From the NCBI RefSeq assembly GCF_030161875.1, contig NZ_BSVA01000001.1:868001-932000 (forward strand): a stretch of 64,000 nucleotides of DNA. Direction: 5' to 3'. Shown here piece by piece: positions 7,516 through 17,921 of this stretch (its first letter is position 1; every line of letters begins with the position of its first letter). Source of the stretch: Homoserinibacter gongjuensis. GTDB lineage: Bacteria > Actinomycetota > Actinomycetes > Actinomycetales > Microbacteriaceae. The notes below the pieces were generated by a model, which did not search any database, had not been told where the DNA came from, and was given only the letters and a program-made list of their open reading frames with translations. The translations under genes were made by a program, and so were the position numbers.

Positions 7516-9176
7516 CAGGCCGCCCTCCCCTCTCCGACTGCCCCCGAGCCCGTCGCGGGGCTCGTGATCGCCACCTCGACCTCGGGCTCCACGAGGAAGC
7601 GCGAGTACGCCTCGATCGTCAGGAAGGTCGGGAAGTCGTCGCCGAGCGCGAGGCCGCGCACGAGCTCGGCGGCATCCTCGAACCGACCGTCGGGAGTGCG
7701 GCGCACCTCGAGCTCGGCGGAGAGCAGGCGCTCGACGAAGGCGGCCGTCACCCGCGTGCCCTCGCGCGTGACCGTGCCCTGGCGGATCCACTGCCACAAC
7801 TGCGAGCGGCTGATCTCGGCGGTGGCGGCGTCCTCCATGAGGTCGTCGATCGCCGCGGCGCCGACGCCCCGCAGCCACGACTCGAGGTAGCGCACGGCGA
7901 TCGACACGTTCGCGGCGACCCCCGCATCCGTCACCTCACCCTCGATCGTGAGATCGAGCAGGGCCCGCGCGTCGACGCGCACGTCGTCGCGCATACGGTC
8001 GAGCTGGTTCGGTCGCTCGTCGAGCACCGCGTCGAACTCGGCCTGCGCCGTGGGGATCAGATCGGGATGCGCCACCCACGTGCCGTCGAACCCGTCACGG
8101 GCCTCGCGGCGCTTGTCGGCCGCCACCTGTTCGAGCGCGCGCGCCGTCACCTCCGGATCGCGTCGGTTCGGGATGAACGCGCTCATGCCGCCGATGGCAT
8201 GGGCTCCCCGCTTGTGGCAGGTGGCGACGAGCAGCTCGGTGTAGGCGCGCATGAACGGCACCGTCATCGTGATCCGCGCGCGATCGGGTAGCGTGAACGC
8301 CGCCCCGCGGCCGCGGAAGTTCTTGATGATGGAGAAGATGTAGTCCCAGCGGCCCGCGTTGAGGCCGGCGCAGTGGTCACGCAGTTCGTAGAGGATCTCC
8401 TCCATCTCGAACGCGGCCGGGATCGTCTCGATGAGTACCGTCGCCCGGATCGTGCCGTGCGGCACGCCCAGCAGCTGCTCGCTGAGGCTGAACACGTCAT
8501 CCCACAGCCGGGCCTCGAGGTGCGACTCGAGCTTCGGGAGGTAGAAGTACGGTCCGCTCCCGCGCGCGATCAGTTCATGCGCGTTATGGAATGCGTAGAG
8601 GCCGAAGTCGACGAGCGATGCGGATGCGGGGCCCGCGATGCCCGGGCCGTCGGTGAAGCGCAGGTGCTTCTCGACGAGGTGCCAGCCGCGCGGGCGGAAC
8701 ACGATCGTGGGGGTCGACTCCCCGAGGCGGTACTCCTTGCCCTCGGCGCTCGTGAAGTCGATCTGCCGACGGATCGCATCGCACAGGTTGACCTGGCCGC
8801 CGACGACGTTCGCCCAGGTGGGGCTCGTGGCGTCCTCGTGGTCGGCGAGCCACACCTTCGCGCCGGAGTTCATGGCGTTGACGGTCATCTTGCGGTCGGT
8901 GGGCCCGGTGATCTCCACCCGGCGATCATCGAGGCCCGGACCGGCGCCTGCCACGCGCCAGTCGGGATCCTCACGGATCGCGCGTGTCTCGGACAGGAAG
9001 TCGAGGTCGCGGCCGTTCTCGATACCGCGCCGACGCTCCATCCGTGCCGTGAGCGCCTCGTGGCGTCGACCGACGAAGCTCTCGTGCAGGCGGGCCAGGA
9101 AGCGCAGCGCCTCCGGCGTGAGGATCTCGTCGAAGCGCTCGCCCTGCGGGCCGAGCACCTCCATCCGTGCATTCAT
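7515..9176 (-). CDS. aceB: Malate synthase A
   Basis: Condenses glyoxylate and acetyl-CoA to malate, the second glyoxylate-shunt step, in the cytoplasm. At 553 residues it has malate synthase A length. Typical segments include MNARMEVLGPQGERFDEIL, NVVGGQVNLCDAIRRQ, GPYFYLPKLESHLEARLWDD, the region around LNAGRWDYIFSIIKNF, and the C-terminal SRSQLWQWIRQGT. It lies 93 bp downstream of isocitrate lyase on the same strand, and a RamB-like regulator is divergent beyond that gene. Confidence 0.95.
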   Translation of the reverse strand: MNARMEVLGPQGERFDEILTPEALRFLARLHESFVGRRHEALTARMERRRGIENGRDLDFLSETRAIREDPDWRVAGAGPGLDDRRVEITGPTDRKMTVNAMNSGAKVWLADHEDATSPTWANVVGGQVNLCDAIRRQIDFTSAEGKEYRLGESTPTIVFRPRGWHLVEKHLRFTDGPGIAGPASASLVDFGLYAFHNAHELIARGSGPYFYLPKLESHLEARLWDDVFSLSEQLLGVPHGTIRATVLIETIPAAFEMEEILYELRDHCAGLNAGRWDYIFSIIKNFRGRGAAFTLPDRARITMTVPFMRAYTELLVATCHKRGAHAIGGMSAFIPNRRDPEVTARALEQVAADKRREARDGFDGTWVAHPDLIPTAQAEFDAVLDERPNQLDRMRDDVRVDARALLDLTIEGEVTDAGVAANVSIAVRYLESWLRGVGAAAIDDLMEDAATAEISRSQLWQWIRQGTVTREGTRVTAAFVERLLSAELEVRRTPDGRFEDAAELVRGLALGDDFPTFLTIEAYSRFLVEPEVEVAITSPATGSGAVGEGRAA

Positions 9177-9269
9177 GGGTCTTCCTTTCGTGGCGCAGCT
9201 GGAGCTGTGACACCCGGGCGGGAGTTGTTTCCCCCGCCGCCGGGCGCGGCTCCAGGCGCGCCATGTGGG

Positions 9270-10595
9270 TCAGTGGAACTGGGCGGACTCGGTGGAGCCG
9301 ACGAGGGCGAGGGTGGCCGAGTCGGGGTTGAGGGCGGTCGCGATGCGGTCGAAGTACCCGGTGCCGACCTCACGCTGGTGCCTGGTCGCGGTGTAGCCGC
9401 GAGTCTCGGATGCGAACTCCGCCTCCTGCAGTTCGACGTACGCCGTCATGTGGCGCGTCGCGTACTCGCTCGCGAGCTCGAACATCCCGTGGTTGAGGGA
9501 GTGGAAGCCGGCGAGGGTAATGAACTGGAACGCGTAGCCCATGGCGGCGAGCTCGCGCTGGAACCGCGCGATCTGGGCGTCGTCGAGGTGGCGCTTCCAG
9601 TTGAAGCTCGGGGAGCAGTTGTAGGCGAGCTTCTGCTCGGGGAACTCGGAGTGGATCGACTCCGCGAACGCCCGCGCGAGCTCGAGATCGGGCTCCGACG
9701 ACTCGACCCACAGCAGGTCGGCGTAGGGCGCATAGGCGTGCCCGCGAGCGATCACCGGCTCGATGCCGCCCGTCACCTCGTAGAAGCCCTCGGCCGTGCG
9801 CTCCCCCGTGAGGAACGGGCGGTCGCGCTCGTCGTGGTCGCTCGTGAGCAGGTTCGCGGCGAGCGCGTCGGTGCGCGCGATGATGACGCTCGGCACGCCG
9901 GCCACATCCGCCGCGAGACGCGCCGCGTTGAGGGTGCGGATGTGCTGGCCGGTAGGCACGAGCACCTTGCCGCCCATGTGACCGCACTTCTTCTCGCTCG
10001 CGAGCTGGTCCTCCCAGTGCACGCCCGCGGCACCCGCCTGGATCATCGACTGCATGAGCTCGTAGGCGTTGAGCGGACCGCCGAAGCCGGCCTCCGCATC
10101 CGCCACGATCGGCGCCATCCAGTCGCGGCTCGTCGAGCCCGTCTCGGCGAACTCGATCTGCGCGGCGCGTTGCAGGGCGTTGGTGATGCGGCGCACGACC
10201 GCGGGCACCGAGTTCGCCGGGTAGAGGCTCTGGTCGGGGTAGGTCTGGCCGGCGAGGTTCGCGTCGGCGGCCACCTGCCAGCCCGAGAGGTAGATGGCCT
10301 CGAGTCCCGCGCGCACCTGCTGCACGGCCTGGTTGCCGGTGAGGGCGCCGAGTGCGGCGATCCAATGCTCGGGGTTCTCGGAGTTGGCCTGCACCGACTC
10401 CCACAGCCGCTCGGCGCCGCGGCGGGCGAACGTCGCCTCCTCGCGCACCGGTCCGCGCAGCGCGACGACGTCGTCGGCCGTGTAGTCGCGGCGGATGCCG
10501 TTCCAGCGCGGGTCGGCGGCCCACTCGGCCTCGAGTTCGGCGGCGGTCTGCGTCTGATCACCGGGGCGGTGGGTGCTGTTCGGGATGCTGCTCAT
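9270..10595 (-). CDS. aceA: Isocitrate lyase
   Basis: Splits isocitrate to glyoxylate and succinate, the first committed glyoxylate-shunt step, allowing growth on acetate or fatty acids. It has 441 residues and carries the active-site signature [14 protein letters not shown], the [10 protein letters not shown] loop and [12 protein letters not shown]. The ATG at 10595 is preceded by GGAAGGAC. The 145-bp gap to the divergent RamB-like gene should hold both promoters. An A/T-rich patch near 10689-10708 is the most plausible RamB-type site, though I see no exact match to the described Corynebacterium motif. Confidence 0.96.
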   Translation of the reverse strand: MSSIPNSTHRPGDQTQTAAELEAEWAADPRWNGIRRDYTADDVVALRGPVREEATFARRGAERLWESVQANSENPEHWIAALGALTGNQAVQQVRAGLEAIYLSGWQVAADANLAGQTYPDQSLYPANSVPAVVRRITNALQRAAQIEFAETGSTSRDWMAPIVADAEAGFGGPLNAYELMQSMIQAGAAGVHWEDQLASEKKCGHMGGKVLVPTGQHIRTLNAARLAADVAGVPSVIIARTDALAANLLTSDHDERDRPFLTGERTAEGFYEVTGGIEPVIARGHAYAPYADLLWVESSEPDLELARAFAESIHSEFPEQKLAYNCSPSFNWKRHLDDAQIARFQRELAAMGYAFQFITLAGFHSLNHGMFELASEYATRHMTAYVELQEAEFASETRGYTATRHQREVGTGYFDRIATALNPDSATLALVGSTESAQFH

Positions 10596-10740
10596 GGTCG
10601 GTCCTTCCGAGATCGGCGGGGCGGATGCGGTGCGTGTGTTCGATCGTGCGGCCCACGCATCCGCTTTTCTCCACCGAAGCGAGCCGAAATTCCTGCATTT
10701 TTCTCTTGAGGAGAAGAACGGCGCCTGTCACCATCGAGAC

Positions 10741-12198
10741 ATGGGCAGCGCAGCCGACGAGACGTTCCACGATGAAGACGTGCTCGACTCCCTCACCGTC
10801 GGACGCCGCATCCGGCAGCTGCGCCTCGACCGCGGCATGACCCTCGAAGCGCTCGCGAGCGCGATGGGCCGCGCGATCTCGCAGGTCTCGCTCATCGAGA
10901 ACGGCAAGCGCGAACTCAAGCTCGGCGAGCTGCAGCGGCTCGCTCGGATCCTGGGGACGAGTGTCGACGAGCTGCTCACCGCCGAGCCGCCGTCCCGGCG
11001 GGCGGCCCTCGAGATCGCGCTCGAGCGCGCGCAACGCGGGCCGCTCTTCCAGAGCCTGGGGCTCGGGCCGCTGCCCATCCGCAAGTCGCTCAGCGACGAC
11101 GCGATCCGGACCATCCTCGCCCTGCACGACGAGCTCGGCCGGCTGCATCGCGAGCGGGCGGCGACCCCGAAGAGGCCCGGCGCGCCAACGCCGAACTGCG
11201 GCGGGAGCAGCGCAAGCGCGGCAACTACTTCTCCGAACTCGAGCAGACCGCGGCCGAGCTGCTCGGGGCGGTGGGGCACGAGGGCGGTCCGCTCTCGCAG
11301 CGCGTCGCATCCGAGCTCGCCCGCCACCTGGGCTTCACGCTGCACTACGTGTCGGATCTGCCCTCCACGACGCGCTCGGTGACCGACCACGCGAACGGCC
11401 GCATCTATCTGCCGGTGCGTCAGGGCGGCGACCCGCGGTCGGTGCTGCTGCAGGCCCTCGCGGCCCACGTGCTGGGGAAGCAGGAGCCGCACGACTACGC
11501 CGAGCTGCTCCGCCAGCGGGTGGAGACGAACTACCTCGCGGGCGCGCTGCTGATCCCCGAGCAGAGCGCCGTCGCGTTCCTCACGGCCGCGAAGGCCCAG
11601 CGCGAGCTCTCGGTCGAGGACCTGCGCGACGCCTTCGCCACGAGCTACGAGACCGCCGCGCACCGCTTCACGAACCTCGCCACCGAGCACCTCGGCATCC
11701 CGCTGCACTTCCTCAAGGTGCACGAGTCGGGCGCGATCTCGAAGGCCTACGAGAACGACGGCGCGCTGTTCCCCACGGATGCGCTGGGCGCGGTCGAGGG
11801 GCAGATCGTGTGCCGCTTCTGGTCGGCGCGGCAGGTGTTCGACGTCGAGGACCGCTTCAGCCCCTATCACCAGTACACCGACAAGCCGAACGGCACGTAC
11901 TGGTGCACCTCGAGCATCCAGTCGACCGCGAGCGGTTCCTTCTCGGTGAGCGTGGGCACGCCGTTCGTGCACGTCAAGTGGTTCCGGGGCGCGACACCCC
12001 GGTGCGGCGCGCGTCGACCTGCCCGGATCCCGCCTGCTGTCGCCGGCCCCCGACGTCCTGGCCGAACGCTGGCAGAGCGCCGCGTGGCCGAGTGCTCGCC
12101 TGCACTCCTCGCTGCTCGCCGCGATGCCCACCGGCACCTTCACGGGCGTCGATCTCACCGAGGTGTACGAGTTCCTCGACGCGCACGCGCCGGAGTGA
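10741..12198 (+). CDS. RamB/ScfR-type short-chain fatty acid regulator (XRE HTH + ImmA/IrrE-like), three apparent frameshifts
   Basis: XRE regulator of acetate/propionate metabolism. The N-terminal helix-turn-helix (SQVSLIENGKRELKLGELQR) is followed by an ImmA/IrrE-like region (ALAAHVLGKQEPHDYAELLR) and the family's cysteine-rich tail (CPDPACCRRPP). The parts lie in different frames: breaks occur at CCCCG near 11165-11169, GGGG at 11986-11989 and CCCCC at 12047-12051. Each fits one missing base, and the restored protein ends ...VYEFLDAHAPE at 12198. Divergent position from aceA supports control of the glyoxylate shunt. Sequencing errors are more likely than a dead gene. Confidence 0.85.
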
Positions 12199-12222
12199 GG
12201 CGCGCGAAGCTCGGCCGCCGGG

Positions 12223-12423
12223 TCACACCGTCGGCGGTGGGTCACCCTCCCCCGTCGGATCGGGATCAGCCGCGGTCGGCTCGGCCTTCGGCGGCACCAC
12301 GGGCAGCGGCAATGTCGGCGTCGAGCGTGCGCCTCCGCGACGGGCGTGCTGGCGCTCCTTGGCGGCGAGTTCGCCCGGCTCCACGAAGGTGCCGTCGCGA
12401 GTGCGGTGCTCCTTCTCGATCAT
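12223..12423 (-). CDS. Small hypothetical protein (66 aa)
   Basis: Unrecognised. A short, charged N-terminus (MIEKEHRTRDGTFVEPGELA) is followed by a Pro/Thr/Asp-rich disordered tail. There is no signal peptide or membrane segment. Its ATG shares one base with the stop of the preceding 162-residue protein (TGATG), so the two are translationally coupled and probably work together. Confidence 0.6.
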   Translation of the reverse strand: MIEKEHRTRDGTFVEPGELAAKERQHARRGGARSTPTLPLPVVPPKAEPTAADPDPTGEGDPPPTV

Positions 12424-12911
12424 CAGAACACCTCCCCTCCGACCGTGCGATGGGCCTCTCCGCTCTCGCCCGGTTCGTCGGGCAGGAACGGGCTCGGCTC
12501 CTCGGGCATCGGCGCGCCAGGCTCTGTCGGGGTGACATCGGGGCCGGGTGGCACCCCCTCGGGGCCCGGTACGGGCGCGTTCGGGTCACCACCGGGCGGC
12601 GGTGCGATGGAGGCATCCGGCCGCGGCGCGCCGGTGGCATCCGACAGCTCCCCGTCGGTGGCCGGCATGCGTTGGTCGTGGAATTGGCCGTCGGGGGCGT
12701 CGGGCGCGGCCGACGCCGTGATCCCGGATGCGGCGGTCGCCACGCCCGGCGACTCCGACACGAGCGTGCCCTCGGGGGTGAGGTCCTCGTTCGCCACGGC
12801 GTCGTGGTGCGGCCGGCCGACGACGTAGCAGTCGGCGTCGAAGTGCTGGGGGTTCACCCCCGTGCTCTCGTCGAGGGGGTGGTCTTGGATGCGGTCGGTC
12901 GTCTCAGTCAT
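12423..12911 (-). CDS. Hypothetical disordered Pro/Gly/Asp-rich protein (162 aa)
   Basis: Unrecognised. The N-terminal 45 residues look ordered (DADCYVVGRPHHDAVANEDL); the rest is Pro/Gly/Asp/Ala-rich and predicted disordered. GGAGAGGAG lies upstream of the ATG at 12911. It resembles in composition the small acidic proteins at 35728 and 38394. Coupled to the 66-residue gene downstream. Confidence 0.65.
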   Translation of the reverse strand: MTETTDRIQDHPLDESTGVNPQHFDADCYVVGRPHHDAVANEDLTPEGTLVSESPGVATAASGITASAAPDAPDGQFHDQRMPATDGELSDATGAPRPDASIAPPPGGDPNAPVPGPEGVPPGPDVTPTEPGAPMPEEPSPFLPDEPGESGEAHRTVGGEVF

Positions 12912-13021
12912 GTGCGACTCCTCTCCGACTCCAGTGGACGCTCCGGCGCGCGCAAAAACAAGTGGGGTGACAGGGTTGAGCCAGCGGGCTAGCATGCCCA
13001 GACGTGATGCGGCGCGGACTT

Positions 13022-14709
13022 TCAGCGCGCACGCGCGAACAGCAGGTAGACCGCGGCGGTCCAGGTGTAGGCCCGGTCGCGCAGGCCCGAGCCCGTGAGA
13101 GCATCGAAGTTCTCGGCGAAGCCGTGTCGTTCGCATAGACGACGAAACCGCGATCTCACGTCGTCGGCAAGTTCCGGCCGTCCCGAGCGGCGTAGCCCCG
13201 CCTCGAGGATGAACGTCGACGGGGCCCAGATGGGCCCGCGCCAATAACCGTCCGCCTCGTAGTGGGGCGAGTCGACGAGCTCCGTCGCCGGCCCGAACTC
13301 GGTGAGGTGCGCTTCGGCCATTACGACGAGCGCATCGCGTATGGCGGGCTCGAGCCGCTCCCCGAGGATGAGGGGCAGCGCGAGCAGCAGACTCGACGTG
13401 GCCGAAGGTCGATGACCCTCGACCGAGCGCGCGACAAGTTGGTCACCGGCCCGGAGTTCGCGCAGCAGCGCGGCGCACACGCGGTCGGACTCGGCACGCC
13501 AGGGCGTCGCGTCCTGCCCCGACTGCTCGGCGAGTACCGCGAGCTCGTCGAGCTGCAGCACGAGGAAGGCGGCGAGGTCGGGCGACTCGACCATCCGCGC
13601 ATCATCGAAGACCGTGGAGTTATCCCACCCCGAGTCGTTACCGTGTTCGTAGAACGGTACGGCGCTGCCCGGCGCACGTCGATGATCGAGCCAGTACCGC
13701 GTCCAGTCGGCGAGGCGCGTGTAGACCTCTGTACGAACCTCGGCGACGAGCTCGGGCGGAAGCATCTCGCGCAGCAGCGACCACACCCACCCGTGGATGG
13801 GCGGCTTCACGAAGTTGTAGAGCACCTCCGAGTGGGTGACCGAGTCGGGCAACGCTCCCGTCGGCGCCTGGTGGTCGAAAGGCAGCAGGAACTGGTCGAC
13901 GGCGGCGCGGGGTTCGGATGCGGCGAGCGCGAGCGCGTTGAAGCAGTGGTCCCAGCTCCACACCTTGTCCATCCAGTGCTTCGACATGAGCACGGCTTCT
14001 CGCGTGACGAAGCCCGACGGCTCAACGGTCGCGCTCCACAGCACGTAGGCGGCGAGCATCGCCGCGTCCCGCGACGCACCCGACTCCGGGGCGACCCCGC
14101 GCGCGTAGGCCGCGAACTCCGCTTCGCGCATCGCAGCGAGCTGATCGAAGCTCGCCTCGCTCCGGTAGCTGTCCCCCACCGAGGCGAGTTCTTCGATCGC
14201 GAGCTCCCACGGCGTACTGTCGGCGCCAGCCGTCACGGCACGCGGCGAGACTCCGAGCTCTTCGGCGCCCGCCACCTCCATCCCCCGCTCAGCAGGGTGA
14301 TGCGATAGCGCCGTCCCGTCTCATACGAGGTCAGCACCGCCGAGCCGTCCGACGGCGAGCGATAGAGGTAATCGCCTGTGAACGGCGTGAGCCGCGCGGC
14401 CGCGGCGCTGAGCCGGAGGCCGAGGCCCCGCCCTCGCACCCGTACCGCCGCGGGCCGATCGAAGGTCACCTCCACCTGTCCCTGCTCGGCGACCCACCGC
14501 AGGACCGAAGGCGACGCCTCCAGCTGCACCGCAGCATCCGCACCGTCGGCGAGCGGGGCGAACGACAGCACCGGATGCATCCCTGTCGTGTGCGAGACGA
14601 GGTGCACGAGTTCGGCGCGCTCGTGCAGGCCGACGACTCGCGAGACCGACAGCCATGATCCGCGCATACTGAACGGGATCTGGTCGAGATCGAACGCGAC
14701 GCCGCCCAC
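13022..14709 (-). CDS. Six-hairpin glycoside hydrolase (MGH1/GH63-like), apparent frameshift
   Basis: Intracellular (alpha/alpha)6 glycosidase related to GH63 and glycogen-debranching-type enzymes. The N-terminal beta-rich part (GTG at 14709) and the catalytic part meet at CCCCC 14282-14286, where a base appears to be missing. The catalytic body has MSKHWMDKVWSWDHCFNALA, LPDSVTHSEVLYNFVKPPIH and DGYWRGPIWAPSTF, the conserved acidic and aromatic signatures of the clan. It directly follows the permease gene and ends the LacI-controlled operon, so it probably hydrolyses the imported glycoside. Linkage specificity is unknown. Confidence 0.8.
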
Positions 14710-15527
14710 CTACTTCACCGCACCGGCCGTGACGCCGGCCGCGACGTAGCGCTGCGCCACCACGAGCAGCACGGCTGCCGGGATGGACGCGACGACGGCC
14801 GTCGCCATGATCGCGTTCCAGTCCTGCGTGTTGTTGCCGATGTAGCGGTAGATCCCGATCGTGATGGGCTGCAGCTCACCCCGCGGTTGACCGTCGAGGC
14901 GAACAGGAAGTCCGACCACGACCAGAGGAAGGTGAAGAGCGAGACTGTCACGACCGAGTTGCGGCTGATGGGCAGCACGACCGAGCGGAAGCTGCGCCAC
15001 GCGCCGGCCCCGTCGATCTTCGCCGCCGACATGAGCTCCTCGGGGATGCCCGACATGAATGCCGTGAAGATCAACACCCCGAACGGAACGGCGAGGGTCG
15101 AATCGGCGAGGATCAGGCCGAGCACCGAGTCCAGGATGCCCCAGTTGAAGAAGATGAGGTAGAAGCCCATCGCCATGATGATGCCCGGAATCATCTGCGC
15201 GATGAGCATCACGAAATCGACCGCGCCGCCGCCACGCGGATGCAACTTCGCCAGGGCGAATGCTGCGGGAGCCGACAGCGCAAGCGTGAGAGCGACGGTT
15301 CCCAGGCCGACGATGAGGCTCGTGCCGAGGTAGGGCAGCTGGTCCTGTAGCACGCGCGCGTAGCCATCGAAGGTCGGGTCGATCGGGATGAGGTCGGGCG
15401 GATCCTTCCGCAGCCGAACGGGCTGGGTGAGCGAGACGTTGATCATCCAATAGAGCGGAAAGAGCATGATCGCTGTCAGGATTACGCCGATCGTCGTGTT
15501 GACGGTGCGCTTGGTACGGACGTTCAC
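14710..15527 (-). CDS. Carbohydrate ABC transporter permease (MalG-type), apparent frameshift
   Basis: CUT1 permease with EAA loop EELMSAAKIDGAGAWRSFRS and C-terminus RYVAAGVTAGAVK. The first 215 residues lie in one frame and the last 55 in another. The break is at CCCC 14879-14882 (coding VNRG then ELQPITIGIYRYIGNN), consistent with one lost G. The start is the GTG at 15527, overlapping the partner permease's stop as GTGA. It is followed without a gap by the glycosidase gene. Confidence 0.87.
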
Positions 15528-16538
15528 AGCTCGTCCTCCGTGCGTCGCTGGGTGCGGATGTAGATGATGCCGAAGACGAAGGCGATCACGATGAGCAGGT
15601 TGCCCACTGCCGCGGCCGGACTGAGGTCCGGAGATCCTCCGCCGAAGCCGAGCCGGTATGACCAGATCGCGAACGTCGTCGAAGAGTCGCCCGGGCCGCC
15701 GCGCGTCATGATCCAGATGATGTCGAAGACCTTGAGCGTGTAGATGAGGCCGAGCAGCAGCGTGATGGCCGACACCGGGCGCAGCATCGGGAAGGTGATG
15801 CGCCAGAAGGTCTGCCACGCGTTTGCTCCGTCGAGCGATGAGGCCTCGTAGACCTCGTCGGGGATGTTCTGCAGCCCCGCGTACATGATGACGAGGTTGA
15901 ACGGGATGCCGATCCAGATGTTGGCGATGAGGACGCCGATCATCGAGGTCTGCGGCGAGGTGAGCCAGTTGACCTGCGAGATGCCGAACACAGCGAGCGC
16001 GGCGTTGACGACGCCGGAGTCGGAGTTCAGCATCCAGGCCCAGATCGACGCCGACACGAGCAGCGGCAACAGCCACGGCACGAGGAAGAGCGCGCGCAGT
16101 GTCGTTGAAAGCGGGAACCGGCGGTAGAAGAACACGGCAAGCGCAAGGCCGAGCGCGAACTGCACCGCGATGGAGCCGAGCGTGAAGACGGCCGTGCTCC
16201 CCAGCGCCGGCCAGAAGGTCGGACTCCGCAGCACTTCGACGTAGTTCGCGATGCCGACGAACGGCGCCTCACCCGTGATAAAGGAGGCGAGTGTGTAGTC
16301 ACGGAAGCTCAGGTCGAGGTTGCGGAAGAGAGGGTAGGCGTAGAACACGATCATGTAGATCGCGACGGGGGCGATGAACCCCCAGGCGACGAGTTGGTGC
16401 CGGAGGCGCTGGCTGCGCTGCGCGGGCCTTTCGGCTCGGCGTTCCGCCGGGCGGGTGGCACCGGGTGTCGGTGCCACCCCCGGCGCGGGTCCGTCCCCCG
16501 CCCGTGCCGGTTCTCGGCACGGTCTGCATCGCTGTCAT
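15524..16538 (-). CDS. Carbohydrate ABC transporter permease (MalF-type), probable N-terminal frameshift
   Basis: MalF-type permease with typical membrane helices (VAWGFIAPVAIYMIVFYAYP) and EAA loop VYEASSLDGANAWQTFW. The body frame opens only at a GTG at 16477. The ATG at 16538 has an excellent GAAGGAG and encodes MTAMQTVPRTGTGGG, but in another frame. A one-base indel in one of the C runs near 16486-16499 would join them. The gene follows the binding-protein gene by 44 bp. Confidence 0.86.
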
Positions 16539-16582
16539 GGCGCTCCTTCAGTGATGTTCGGGGGGACGGACCGGGTGTGGAT

Positions 16583-17818
16583 TCAGCCGAGCTTCTCGGA
16601 TGCGGCCTTCTGCGCCGCCGCGAGGGCGTCGGCGGGGCTCGACCCACCGGAGAGCGCGTTCTGGACGGCCGTGTAGAGCTGCTCGGAGATGGTGCCGTAC
16701 TTCACGCCGAGGTTGTCGGCGGTGCGCGGCTTGGCGTCGCCCACCGCGGTGACCCAGCCCTCGAGCGTGGGGTCGGCGGCGAGCTGGGCCTCCTGGCCCG
16801 CGGCGGTGGGCGCCACGTAGCCGAGCGAGTCGGCCCCCGTGTTGCCCTCGGTGAGGCACTTCACGATCTTGACCGAGGTCGCGTAGCGTGCGGTGTCCTT
16901 CTGGATCGGGATCGTGATGAACTCGCCGCCCGTGGGAGCCGGCGCCGGCTTACCGTTCTCGCCCGGGATCTGGATCGACTTGTACCCGGCCGCGTCGGCA
17001 TCCGACTTGAACCACGAGCCGTTCTCGGCGAAGCCGAACTCGCCCGTCTTGAACTCGTCCCAGCTGGTGCCCTGCGTGTTCTGCAGCACCGACTGCGGGG
17101 CCAGACCGTTCTTCACCCAGTCGGTCCAGAGGGTAAGCGCCGAGACCGCCTCGCTCGAGTCGAGCGCGGTGAGGTCGGCGCCCGCACCCCAGAACCACGG
17201 AAGGAACTGGAACGAGCCCTCTTCGGTGCCGACGGCCGAGAAGGTGATGCCCTTCTTGCCGGAGGCCACGACCTTCTCGAGCGCCGCGGTGAGCGAGGCG
17301 CCGTCGGTGACAGAGGCGATGTCGACGCCCGCTGCCTCGAGCACGGCGGGGTTGTAATAGAGCCCGAGCGTGTTGGCCCCCACGGGTACCCCGTAGGTCT
17401 TGCCGTCGATCTGCCCCGCGGTCAGGATGTTCTCCTGGATGTCGGAGACATCGAGCCCGTTGTCGTCGGTCGTCGTCAGCAGTCCGGCGTCGGCGAGCGT
17501 CGAGACCTTGGGGTTGTCGACCATCGCGATGTCGGGCAGCTTGCCGGCGGCGGCGGTCGTGAGGTCCTTGACGGTGTCGCCCGTGTTACCGGCGTTGCGC
17601 TTGATCGTGATGCCGATGTCGGCGGCGCAGGCATCGATGGCCTTGGCCCAGTCCGAAGACGCGTCGCGGTCGGGGTACGGGTCCCACAGGGTGTACTCGG
17701 TCGAGCCCGACGAATCGTTGTCACTCGGCGTGCTGGAGCATCCGGTGAGCGCGGCGGCGACGAACACGCCGCTCAGCACTGTGGCGCCGACGATGCGGGC
17801 CGTGCGGTTCTTGTCCAC
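16583..17818 (-). CDS. Extracellular sugar-binding lipoprotein of ABC transporter
   Basis: Solute-binding protein of 411 residues with signal peptide and lipobox (AAALTGC). It starts at a GTG at 17818 preceded by AGAGAGGAA. Family features include GKTYGVPVGANTLGLYYNPAVLE and the FLPWFWGAGAD region. It is the first gene of the operon binding protein-MalF-MalG-glycosidase. A perfect LacI-type palindrome (17867-17884) lies about 50 bp upstream, so repression by the adjacent LacI protein is expected. Confidence 0.93.
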   Translation of the reverse strand: MDKNRTARIVGATVLSGVFVAAALTGCSSTPSDNDSSGSTEYTLWDPYPDRDASSDWAKAIDACAADIGITIKRNAGNTGDTVKDLTTAAAGKLPDIAMVDNPKVSTLADAGLLTTTDDNGLDVSDIQENILTAGQIDGKTYGVPVGANTLGLYYNPAVLEAAGVDIASVTDGASLTAALEKVVASGKKGITFSAVGTEEGSFQFLPWFWGAGADLTALDSSEAVSALTLWTDWVKNGLAPQSVLQNTQGTSWDEFKTGEFGFAENGSWFKSDADAAGYKSIQIPGENGKPAPAPTGGEFITIPIQKDTARYATSVKIVKCLTEGNTGADSLGYVAPTAAGQEAQLAADPTLEGWVTAVGDAKPRTADNLGVKYGTISEQLYTAVQNALSGGSSPADALAAAQKAASEKLG

Positions 17819-17866
17819 GGTATTCCTCTCTGAATGGTGCGGGGTGGTGCGTTATTCGGTTGTTTC

Positions 17867-17884
17867 TGTCGAACCGGTTCGACA
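17867..17884. promoter_or_regulatory. LacI-family operator (perfect 18-bp palindrome)
   Basis: TGTCGAACCGGTTCGACA is fully palindromic with the central CG typical of LacI-family operators. It lies between the LacI gene's stop and the binding-protein start. The same core recurs at 18939-18952 and 19070-19083. Confidence 0.85.
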
Positions 17885-17921
17885 CGTGCGCTGACGAGAT
17901 CGCCGCCCGCGCCAGTGCGGG

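Noticed and set aside
8373-10709. 778-codon open frame on the plus strand
   Set aside because: Antisense to isocitrate lyase and malate synthase, both clearly coding; the product is Arg/Val/Glu-rich without domains, a GC-bias shadow.
10596-10740. Exact RamB box between aceA and the regulator
   Set aside because: Only a loose A/T-rich resemblance is seen near 10689-10708; no convincing match to the published motif.
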